Source: Bacteroidota bacterium (lineage in GTDB: Bacteria > Bacteroidota > Bacteroidia > UKL13-3). Taken from it: a DNA stretch of 64,000 nt. Shown piece by piece: positions 57,265-64,000 of this stretch. How positions within the stretch are numbered: the stretch's first letter is position 1; every line of letters begins with the position of its first letter. The stretch lies in NCBI GenBank assembly GCA_027488905.1, contig JAIYAT010000039.1:62001-126000 (forward strand), read 5' to 3'. The position numbers were made by a program, and so were the translations under genes. Under the pieces are notes generated by a model. The model did not search any database and was not told the DNA's origin. It saw only the letters and a program-made list of their open reading frames with translations.

Positions 57265-58008
57265 TTATGCTTCTTCTTTTTCGATAACAGCCTCTTTATC
57301 TACTGTTTCTTCCTTCTCACGTTTACGCTCTGCTAATCCCTCAACAATTGAGTCTGTAATATAGCGTGCAATTAAAGAGATTGATTTTGCAGCATCATCG
57401 TTTGCTGGAATTGGATAGTCAACCAATGTCGGATCAGAATTTGTATCAACAATTCCAAAGGTTGGTATGTTAAGTTTAGTGGCTTCTGAAACTGCGATAT
57501 GTTCTCTACGAATATCAACGATAAACAAAGCTGCAGGTAGTCTGTTTAAGTCTGCAATACCTCCTAAAACCTTTTTTAACTTGATTTTTTCGCGCTCAAT
57601 CATTAAACGCTCTTTCTTGTTAATGTTAACATAAGTACCATCTGAAGAAAGCTTTTCAAGAGTTTGCATTTTCTTGATGCTTTTTCTAACTGTACCAAAA
57701 TTAGTTAACATACCACCAAGCCAACGATCACAGATAAAAGGCATGTTAACCCTTTTTGCTTCGTTTTCAACGATCTCTTTCGCTTGTTTTTTAGTGGCAA
57801 CGTAAAGTACTTTACGACCAGATTTAACGATGTTTTTTATGGCTTGAGCGGCCTCATCCAGCTTTACAGCTGTTTTGTGTAAATCGATGAGGTGGATTCC
57901 ATTTTTTTCCATAAAAATATATGGTGCCATTTTTGGATTCCATTTGCGGGTTAAGTGACCAAAGTGCACCCCCGCTTCCAGCAACTCTTCGTGCGTGATA
58001 TTAGACAT
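57265..58008 (-). CDS. rpsB: 30S ribosomal protein S2
   Basis: Small-subunit protein. The start THEELLEAGVHFGHLTRKWNPKMAPYIF is diagnostic, with FICDRWLGGMLTNFGTVRKSI near residue 95 and FGIVDTNSDPTLVDYPIPANDDA near 185. 247 residues; the acidic tail (KREKEETVDKEAVIEKEEA) is a lineage extension. It lies 22 bases after rpsI and is followed by a hairpin and tsf. Confidence 0.97.
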   Translation of the reverse strand: MSNITHEELLEAGVHFGHLTRKWNPKMAPYIFMEKNGIHLIDLHKTAVKLDEAAQAIKNIVKSGRKVLYVATKKQAKEIVENEAKRVNMPFICDRWLGGMLTNFGTVRKSIKKMQTLEKLSSDGTYVNINKKERLMIEREKIKLKKVLGGIADLNRLPAALFIVDIRREHIAVSEATKLNIPTFGIVDTNSDPTLVDYPIPANDDAAKSISLIARYITDSIVEGLAERKREKEETVDKEAVIEKEEA

Positions 58009-58030
58009 ATAAAAATTAAAATAATTCGGA

Positions 58031-58417
58031 TTAACGTTTTACGAATTGGAAACGTTTACGAGCTTTCTTTTGTCCTGGCTTCTTACGTTCAACCATTCTT
58101 GGGTCACGAGTAAGTAGTCCATTAACTTTTAAAGCTGGTTTTGTTTCTGCATTGTTTTTTACCAATGCTCTTGCAATAGCTAATTTTAAAGCATCTGCCT
58201 GACCAGTTATACCTCCGCCATCAATATGAGCAGTAACATCAAATTGTCCACTAGTGCTAGTTACTTCAAATGGCTTATTTACAGCAATTTGTAAACTTAA
58301 AGTAGGAAAGTAGGTTTTAAGTTCCTTTTTATTGATAGTAATATTTCCTGTTCCCGGAGTTATATATACTCGGGCTACAGCCGTTTTTCTTCTTCCTAAT
58401 GCGTTATTAACTTCCAT
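58031..58417 (-). CDS. rpsI: 30S ribosomal protein S9
   Basis: Small-subunit protein whose C-terminal tail reaches the P-site tRNA. NALGRRKTAVARVYITPGTG at the start, GGGITGQADALKLAIARAL near residue 70 and the tail RKKPGQKKARKRFQFVKR are diagnostic. 128 residues; 3 bases after rplM, its usual operon partner. Confidence 0.97.
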   Translation of the reverse strand: MEVNNALGRRKTAVARVYITPGTGNITINKKELKTYFPTLSLQIAVNKPFEVTSTSGQFDVTAHIDGGGITGQADALKLAIARALVKNNAETKPALKVNGLLTRDPRMVERKKPGQKKARKRFQFVKR

Positions 58418-58420
58418 GTA

Positions 58421-58864
58421 TTAGAATTTTATTTCTTTTGGTTGTTGAGCTCCATGTGGATGTTCAGATCCAGCATATACATGCAAGTTTCTGAATAACT
58501 GAGAGCCTAATTTATTTTTCGGTAGCATACCTTTTATTGCATGCTCTACTACGTAAGTTGGTCTCCTTACTAAAATGTCTTTTGCAACTTCATATCGCAA
58601 ACCTCCTGGGTAACCAGAGAAGAATTTGTACTCCTTGTCGTTTACTTTGTTGCCTGTGAATCTGATTTTCTCAGCGTTAATAATAATCACATAATCACCG
58701 CAATCTGCATGTGGTGTAAATGAAGGTTTGTTCTTGCCACGTAATATATTTGCAATTTTACTGGCAAAACGGCCTAATGTTTGTCCTTCAGCATCAACGA
58801 TTAACCAATTCTTGGTAATTGTTGCCTTGTTGGCTGAAATTGTTTTGTAACTCAATGCGTCCAC
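58421..58864 (-). CDS. rplM: 50S ribosomal protein L13
   Basis: Large-subunit assembly protein. Blocks: WLIVDAEGQTLGRFASKIANILRGK near residue 22, GDYVIIINAEKIRFTGNK near 55, and MLPKNKLGSQLFRNLHVYAGSEHPHGAQQP near the end. The conserved Bacteroidota start MDALSYKT fixes the initiation codon as GTG at 58864, as no ATG is in reach. First gene of the rplM-rpsI-rpsB-tsf-pyrH cluster. Confidence 0.97.
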   Translation of the reverse strand: MDALSYKTISANKATITKNWLIVDAEGQTLGRFASKIANILRGKNKPSFTPHADCGDYVIIINAEKIRFTGNKVNDKEYKFFSGYPGGLRYEVAKDILVRRPTYVVEHAIKGMLPKNKLGSQLFRNLHVYAGSEHPHGAQQPKEIKF

Positions 58865-58890
58865 GCTTGTATCTGTTTAATAAGGGGTCG

Positions 58891-58922
58891 CAAAAATAGG
58901 TTAGGAATTTGTAATTCACAAC
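58891..58922 (-). promoter_or_regulatory. promoter of the rplM operon
   Basis: On the minus strand GTTG (58922-58919), a 20-base spacer and TATTTTTG (58898-58891), an exact TAnnTTTG. It lies 27 bases before the GTG start of rplM, giving a leader of about 20 bases. Confidence 0.5.
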
Positions 58923-59036
58923 TAATTGTTAAAAATTCTTTTTTGAATTCTAAGAAATTTCAATTTTGTGCCATTTGATAGTACTTTTAATTCACCTCAT
59001 TTCAAAAATAAGTTACCTTGCAGAAAAATTAAAATT

Positions 59037-59555
59037 ATGTTATCCAAGGATATGAATATGGCTTTGAATAAGCAAGTAATGATGGAAGCAGAATCTTCAA
59101 TGGCTTATTTGTCGATGGCATCTTGGGCAGAACAACAGCCTGGCCTAGATGGTGTTACTAGTTTTTTTTACCAACAATCTGATGAGGAAAGATTGCATAT
59201 GTTAAAATTAATAAAGTTTATCAATGAAAGAGGAGGTAAGGCAGAGATTCCTTCGATTGATAAGCCAATGGATGAATTCTCATCTGTTAAAGATGTCTTT
59301 GGTAACTTTCTCCAACATGAATTTAAAGTATCTGAAAGTATTAATGAATTAGTTGAAACAGCCTTGAAAGCAAGAGATTTTGCCACACACAGTTTCCTTC
59401 AGTGGTATGTAAATGAACAGATGGAAGAGGAGCGTGTTGCACGACAATTGAATGATAAATTAGAATTGATAGGTGATGATAAAAGTGGTTTATATCTTTT
59501 TGATAGAGATATTTTATTGCAGGCTGCCACAGCTTCTAGTCAATCTAAGCCTTAG
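59037..59555 (+). CDS. ftnA: ferritin
   Basis: Iron-storage protein that forms a 24-subunit shell. Ferroxidase ligands are visible: MMEAESSMAYLSMASWAE near residue 14 (Glu), QQSDEERLHMLKLIKF near 50 (ExxH), and QWYVNEQMEEERVARQL near 125 (Glu, Gln region). The ATG at 59037 (MLSKDMNMALN) fits the family start; the ORF-track start is 23 codons too early. 172 residues is normal. Divergent from the rplM operon and followed after 8 bases by the convergent Kazal-domain gene. Confidence 0.92.
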   Translation: MLSKDMNMALNKQVMMEAESSMAYLSMASWAEQQPGLDGVTSFFYQQSDEERLHMLKLIKFINERGGKAEIPSIDKPMDEFSSVKDVFGNFLQHEFKVSESINELVETALKARDFATHSFLQWYVNEQMEEERVARQLNDKLELIGDDKSGLYLFDRDILLQAATASSQSKP

Positions 59556-59563
59556 GTAGCTAA

Positions 59564-60049
59564 TTAATATTTAACAAACTTTTTCCAGAGGTAGTCTCCT
59601 CGTGAATTGGTAATTGAAATTACATAAACCCCTTGCCTGTAACTGCTAAGATTAAAAAAGATTTGATAGTAAGGAGGGTTAAAGTTATCAGCAGCTGGTA
59701 AAGCTTGTTGGTGTATTACTTTGCCAAAATTATCAAAAATATAGAGTGTTGCAGGAATCCCTTTATTTTGCGTAAAAGTAAATTCCATTTGCGGATTTTG
59801 TTCTGAAACAAATGTTGGAATTATATCAAATGAAATACCGTTGCATGGTCCATCTGTCCAATAATACACAGCATTTTGGTATTGAGCACTGCAAATATTT
59901 CTGTAAGTTATACCATTGCAACCACACACAGGTTGATATTCCCTATTACAATTAAAGCCTGGTGAAGCTAAAGATGGGTCGGAACATGGTTGTGCCACTA
60001 AAAATGTTGTGCTAAATAAAAAGAATACTATATTAAAAATTGCTCTCAT
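59564..60049 (-). CDS. secreted Kazal-domain protein with T9SS sorting region
   Basis: Signal peptide (MRAIFNIVFFLFSTTFLVAQ), then a single Kazal-type protease-inhibitor-like module near residues 20-60 (CNREYQPVCGCNGITYRNICSAQ, six cysteines). Then comes a C-terminal T9SS type A sorting region near 85-161 (ATLYIFDNFGKVIHQQALP, YRQGVYVISITNSRG, KKFVKY). It should be exported through the type IX system to the surface. The ATG at 60049 overlaps the stop of the histidine kinase gene in an ATGA junction; the ORF-track start is inside that gene. Whether it inhibits a protease is not known. Confidence 0.85.
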   Translation of the reverse strand: MRAIFNIVFFLFSTTFLVAQPCSDPSLASPGFNCNREYQPVCGCNGITYRNICSAQYQNAVYYWTDGPCNGISFDIIPTFVSEQNPQMEFTFTQNKGIPATLYIFDNFGKVIHQQALPAADNFNPPYYQIFFNLSSYRQGVYVISITNSRGDYLWKKFVKY

Positions 60050-63000
60050 GCTTCTTCTTGTGTTTCTTCCATTGGCCATGAGAAGAAAAATTTTGCTCCT
60101 TTTCCTTTTTCAGATTCTATCCAAACTTTTCCTCCCTTATCCTCAACCATCTTCTTTACAATTGCTAAACCAACTCCAGTGCTCTCAAAAGTGTCTCTAG
60201 CTTGTAGGGTTTGAAAGATAACAAACACTTTTTCATGAAACTCTTTTTCAATCCCAGGTCCATTATCAGCAACACAAAACTCATATAATTTTCCGTTTTG
60301 GGAACAAGATATTTTAATTGTTGGTTCAAGGCTATTATTGTATTTGATGGCATTGCTTATATAATTAGCAATTACTTGTTCAAATGCAATTTTTTCTGTG
60401 CTGAGGGTTGGTAAATCATTCTGAATCGAAATTTGAAATTTCTCAGGTGGGCTCATGTTTGCAATTAATTCAGTGATAACGTCTTTGGTTGCAAATGTCT
60501 GAGCTTGGTGTTTTACCCTACCTGCCCTTGAGTATTGAAGAATTCCATCAATTAGCCCCTCCATTCGTTTTACGCGTTTTCGCATTAAATCCAGATTGGT
60601 TTTGGTTTCGCCTTCTAGGTGTTCACTAATATCTTCTTCTATCCACATACTCAAGTTGTTAATACCCCTTAAAGGTGCTTTTAAGTCATGTGAAACTACA
60701 TATGCAAATTGATCTAATTCTTTGTTCTTCTTTTCAAGTTCTTCAGTATATTGAAGTAATAATCTACTAGCTTCTTTTTCTTTTGTTATATCTTGGAAAA
60801 TTCCTCTAATTGCTATGATTTTATCATTTTCTTTATAAGGTATCCCTTTAATTCTTACATCAATAATGTTCCCTTTTCGAGTTTTAAGCTGTGCTTCTAG
60901 CTCAAAAGATTCATAATTTTCTATGGAGTTAAAAAAAGCTTGTATTACGCTTTCTCTAGTCTGAGCGCTAAACATTCCATAAGTCTCGTTTAGGCTAGGT
61001 TGTAAATCTTGTTCAAACTCACAAATGTGAAACATCTCTTTTGACCATAAAATAGACCTTTCTTTTACATCTATTTCCCAACCCCCAACTCTTGCAATGT
61101 GTTGTGCCTCCTCTAGGTCTTGTTGTTGTTTTAATAGTTTTTGTTGAGTTAAAGTATTTTCTGTTACATCATAATTTACACCAATCATTCTTAATGGTTC
61201 ATCTTGCTCATTTCTAAATGTTTTGGAGAAAGCAGTTACATATTTTATTTTTTTATTATCAGAAACAATTCTAAAAATACTATTAAAATCTTCATGATTA
61301 TTTAATGAATCTTGTAGTTCTAAATTAACTCTTTCTGCATCTTCAGGATGTAAAGTTTCTGCGAATGCTTCATAATCATTTGAAAATTGTTTAGGGTCAA
61401 CGCCAAAAATACGGTACATCGATTCATCCCAAATTAAAGTATTTGCCTTCAGGTTCCAATCCCAAATCCCTAAATTAGCGCTTTGAGTTGCAAGTTTTAA
61501 ACGTTCTTCACTTTCTCGTGTTTGTCTTTCTGCTTCGATTCTTGAAGTTATATCTATCCCAAATCCTATGATATGGAGCACTTCTTTTCTATCATCTAAA
61601 ATTGGATAGAATCTTCTTAATGTATAAGTGGCTTTTCCATCGGAGTTAACAAGTTTCTCCTCAAATTCTAATTGTAGTTTATTTGAGGTAACATTTTCGA
61701 AAAGTTTTCTTCTTTCTTTTGCAATTTCTATTGGCCTATTAAACTGATTGCAATATTCAAAATCATCGTGACCTACTAGCCATTCTCTTTTTACTTTATC
61801 TTTAACAGCAGTTTCATTTACAAACAGGTACCTATGTTTTTTATCAAAAACTACCACTTCAGATGGAATTTTATTTAATACCGTTTCATAAAATTCTTTC
61901 ATTTGTTTTACAGCCTCTTCATTTCTTTTCCGTTCTGTAATGTCACGAATGGCTGCTACAATGTAGCCTTTATCTTCAATTCTGATGTATTTTACACTAG
62001 CCTCAACTGGAAAGCTGCTACCATCTTTGCGCTTATTTAACCCTTCAACAAGAATTTCCCCTTTTAATTTTACCTCATTGTAATGTTGCTGCCAAGCCCC
62101 TATATCTGGGAATAGTTTTTCCATTTCAATTATGGAACTGCCAATCATTTCAGCTTTAGTTTTGCCTAAATTTCTTGTATGACTTTCATTTACATAGATT
62201 AGTTTTCCATCATAATCAGCAACAGAAATGGCATCACTAATTTGGTCAGACATTTTGTTGTATAATATAATTTGTTTTTCTCTTTCTTTTAGGTCTGTAA
62301 TGTCTGTTATAACGCCTATTAGATAGTCTTTTCCTTGGTTGGTAAAAACAGTCTTTTTTACTAAAAGTATCTTTTCATCTCCACCTTGTTTTTGGAAGGA
62401 GACTTCTCTCATTTTTTCAAGTTTAGTGTTAAATTGTTCTTCGTCTTGGGCTATAAATTCTTCTGCATCCTCTTTTGGTAAAAAATTCAAGTCATTTTTG
62501 CCAATAATTTGATTTTTTTCGATTCCAGTTAATCTCGCATAGGCATCATTAACCATTACCCATTTATGCTCGCGATCTTTTACAAATAGCGGGCTTGGAA
62601 TAGAATCTAAAATTTGGTTCAAAAAATTATGAGAATTTTCTATTTCAAGTTGTGCGTCCTTAAGGCTTGTTATATCTCTTGCTATGGCTTGAATCCCTAG
62701 TCTATCATCACTTGTTTTAATGAGTTGAACATTTTGACCTACCCATGCAGTTTTACCTGCTTTGGTTAAAATTGGAAATTCAAAATAAGTAACCTGTTTT
62801 AATTCAACTGCTTGCCTTAAATAAAAACTTTGAACTTTTTGTCTAGATCTTGGTTCAACCAAATCTAAATAATTCATTTTGAGCAATTCTTCAGTACTAA
62901 AACCTGTTATTTTTGTTGCAATATCATTTACATAGGTAAAGTTCCCATCTCCATCGGTGTAATAAAAAATGTCTGTTGCTGATTCAATTAAAAGTCTAAA

Positions 63001-63924
63001 CTTTTCTTCGTTCTCTTTAATTCTTTTTTCAACTGCTTTTCTTTCAGTAATATCAGATTCAATTGCAATGAACCCAATATGTTTATCGCCCTCTTTAACA
63101 GGTGTAATACTTAGGGAAATCCAATAGCATTCTCCAGACTTTGAGTAGTTTAAAATTTCACCATTGTAGGGTTTGATATCCTTCAAGGCAGCTGTAATTT
63201 CTGCCTTGGTATTTAAATCTGTTTCAGGCCCTTGAAGAAGCCATCCAGGTTTCTTACCTAGCACCTCTTTAACACTATACCCAGTAATTCTTTCGAACCC
63301 TTCGTTTGCCCAAATAGCTATACCATTTGGGTCAGAAATTATTACAGCATTCTGTGTTTTTTGTGCAACTAATGCAAGGGTTTTAATTTCCTCCTCGATC
63401 TTTTTTCTTTGAGAAATATCAAACCTAATTGACAAATATTGATAAGGTTTGCCAGCATCATTTAAAAATGGAATTATTGTCGAATCTACCCAATATAACT
63501 CTTTATTTTTTTTTCTATTACAAACCTCAGATTGCCAAATTTTACCATTTCCTGCAGTTTGCCACATTCCTTTCCAAAACTCCTTATCATGCACACCACT
63601 GTTTACAATACTGTGATTTTTTCCAATAAGTTCACCTAGAGAATAACCGGAAAGTTTACAGAAGTTTTCATTTGCCATTAGGATTTCTCCTTTTGCATCT
63701 GTTAACGACACTAATGCAGCAGTATCTATTGCATTTTTAAAATTACTTAATTCTTTAAATGATTCCTTGGAACTTAGTTCAAGTATCCTTTCTAATTTAT
63801 TGTAATCTGATTGAAAGTGATTATAGCTTTCATCTACAAGGTCAATTAATTGTTTAAGATTATTTTCTACAGGAGCATCTTCTCCAAATAGTTTTTTTAA
63901 TTGGCGTTTAAGCAAACGATGCAT
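60046..63924 (-). CDS. large multi-PAS hybrid-free sensor histidine kinase
   Basis: 1292-residue soluble sensor kinase. I count eight PAS/PAC units between about residues 55 and 1045, for example NAIDTAALVSLTDAKGEILMANENF, LLIESATDIFYYTDGDGNFTYVND and ARVGGWEIDVKERSILWSKEM. A coiled-coil and HisKA domain follow, with the phosphorylated His in YVVSHDLKAPLRGINN near 1078, and then HATPase_c with N box NYISNAIKYN, DNGPGIEKEF (G1) and GVGLAIVKKMVEDKGG (G2). No membrane segment, receiver or adjacent response regulator is present, so the partner is unknown. ATG at 63924. The downstream Kazal gene overlaps its stop by 4 bases. No repeat copies lie in it, only a related GGTTCAACC at 62852. Confidence 0.93.
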   Translation of the reverse strand: MHRLLKRQLKKLFGEDAPVENNLKQLIDLVDESYNHFQSDYNKLERILELSSKESFKELSNFKNAIDTAALVSLTDAKGEILMANENFCKLSGYSLGELIGKNHSIVNSGVHDKEFWKGMWQTAGNGKIWQSEVCNRKKNKELYWVDSTIIPFLNDAGKPYQYLSIRFDISQRKKIEEEIKTLALVAQKTQNAVIISDPNGIAIWANEGFERITGYSVKEVLGKKPGWLLQGPETDLNTKAEITAALKDIKPYNGEILNYSKSGECYWISLSITPVKEGDKHIGFIAIESDITERKAVEKRIKENEEKFRLLIESATDIFYYTDGDGNFTYVNDIATKITGFSTEELLKMNYLDLVEPRSRQKVQSFYLRQAVELKQVTYFEFPILTKAGKTAWVGQNVQLIKTSDDRLGIQAIARDITSLKDAQLEIENSHNFLNQILDSIPSPLFVKDREHKWVMVNDAYARLTGIEKNQIIGKNDLNFLPKEDAEEFIAQDEEQFNTKLEKMREVSFQKQGGDEKILLVKKTVFTNQGKDYLIGVITDITDLKEREKQIILYNKMSDQISDAISVADYDGKLIYVNESHTRNLGKTKAEMIGSSIIEMEKLFPDIGAWQQHYNEVKLKGEILVEGLNKRKDGSSFPVEASVKYIRIEDKGYIVAAIRDITERKRNEEAVKQMKEFYETVLNKIPSEVVVFDKKHRYLFVNETAVKDKVKREWLVGHDDFEYCNQFNRPIEIAKERRKLFENVTSNKLQLEFEEKLVNSDGKATYTLRRFYPILDDRKEVLHIIGFGIDITSRIEAERQTRESEERLKLATQSANLGIWDWNLKANTLIWDESMYRIFGVDPKQFSNDYEAFAETLHPEDAERVNLELQDSLNNHEDFNSIFRIVSDNKKIKYVTAFSKTFRNEQDEPLRMIGVNYDVTENTLTQQKLLKQQQDLEEAQHIARVGGWEIDVKERSILWSKEMFHICEFEQDLQPSLNETYGMFSAQTRESVIQAFFNSIENYESFELEAQLKTRKGNIIDVRIKGIPYKENDKIIAIRGIFQDITKEKEASRLLLQYTEELEKKNKELDQFAYVVSHDLKAPLRGINNLSMWIEEDISEHLEGETKTNLDLMRKRVKRMEGLIDGILQYSRAGRVKHQAQTFATKDVITELIANMSPPEKFQISIQNDLPTLSTEKIAFEQVIANYISNAIKYNNSLEPTIKISCSQNGKLYEFCVADNGPGIEKEFHEKVFVIFQTLQARDTFESTGVGLAIVKKMVEDKGGKVWIESEKGKGAKFFFSWPMEETQEEA

Positions 63925-64000
63925 GTGTTTCCGTGTTTTGGAAGAGGATTTGTGTTAGAATTATTCTGCGAAAGTAGTTATTGTCATCGTTTGATTGTGC

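Noticed and set aside
1-64000. The repeat as a simple palindromic restriction site
   Set aside because: GGTTTGAACC is not self-complementary in its two central bases and other centres are rare, so it is an oriented word; methylation of an oriented site is still possible.
1-64000. CRISPR arrays, tRNA or rRNA genes, insertion sequences
   Set aside because: No regularly spaced repeats, cloverleaf T-arm signatures in spacers, rRNA segments or transposase-like frames were found on either strand.

Overview
The window is AT-rich (about 35% GC by eye) chromosomal DNA from a member of the Bacteroidota. Evidence: SusC/TonB-type outer membrane receptors with carboxypeptidase-regulatory N-domains, a C-terminal type IX secretion (T9SS) sorting region, TAnnTTTG -7 promoter elements with few Shine-Dalgarno sites, a Bacteroidota-style carotenoid cluster, and a CarB without its allosteric domain. 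The genus cannot be fixed from the sequence. No rRNA, tRNA, CRISPR array, insertion sequence, prophage or integration site was seen, and no gene-free stretch exceeds 300 bases; the longest is about 280 bases in front of metK.

Layout. 0-9.5 kb: end of a probable class III aminotransferase, a hypothetical gene, a PhoD-like phosphatase, an HTH protein, a nitronate monooxygenase-like enzyme, a DUF2158-like protein, a sugar nucleotidyltransferase, glyA and a type I pullulanase. 9.5-17.2 kb: an orphan pseudo-receiver, an ECF sigma / anti-sigma-like / Spy-like cassette, a CoA-transferase and two secreted amidohydrolase-fold proteins. 17.2-25.2 kb: rhomboid protease plus an endonuclease/exonuclease/phosphatase-family protein, an outer membrane receptor-like protein, and a TPP-riboswitch-controlled TonB receptor. 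25.3-35.1 kb: carB, gtrA-like, radC, rpsT, an IscA-like gene, hydroxyacyl-CoA dehydrogenase, GNAT, M28 peptidase, a LolC/E-like permease, a methyltransferase and rbfA. 35.4-44.7 kb: an outer membrane protein and the carotenoid locus (crtD-like and marR on the minus strand; TonB receptor, crtI, crtB, an unknown gene and idi on the plus strand). 44.7-53.5 kb: M1 aminopeptidase, metK with a structured leader, a divergent RidA / dehydrogenase-like pair, a PAP2-like membrane protein, an enoyl-CoA hydratase and a UspA-like protein. 53.7-64 kb: dxs, the rplM-rpsI-rpsB-tsf-pyrH cluster, ferritin, and a large PAS histidine kinase coupled to a secreted Kazal-domain protein.

Genes that work together: dxs and idi make isoprenoid precursors, and crtB, crtI and the crtD-like gene turn them into carotenoid under a probable MarR regulator. 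Sigma, anti-sigma and Spy-like protein form an envelope-stress style unit. The five translation/UMP-kinase genes form a classic operon.

Most unusual signal: the 10-mer GGTTTGAACC (reverse complement GGTTCAAACC) occurs 20 times by hand count, against about 0.1 expected from base composition. It lies on both strands, in several reading frames and in non-coding DNA. Once it forms a perfect inverted pair that makes the terminator between two convergent genes, an arrangement known for DNA-uptake sequences in Neisseria and Pasteurellaceae. I propose it as a dispersed genome signature (uptake-signal-like or HIP1-like) needing a whole-genome test.
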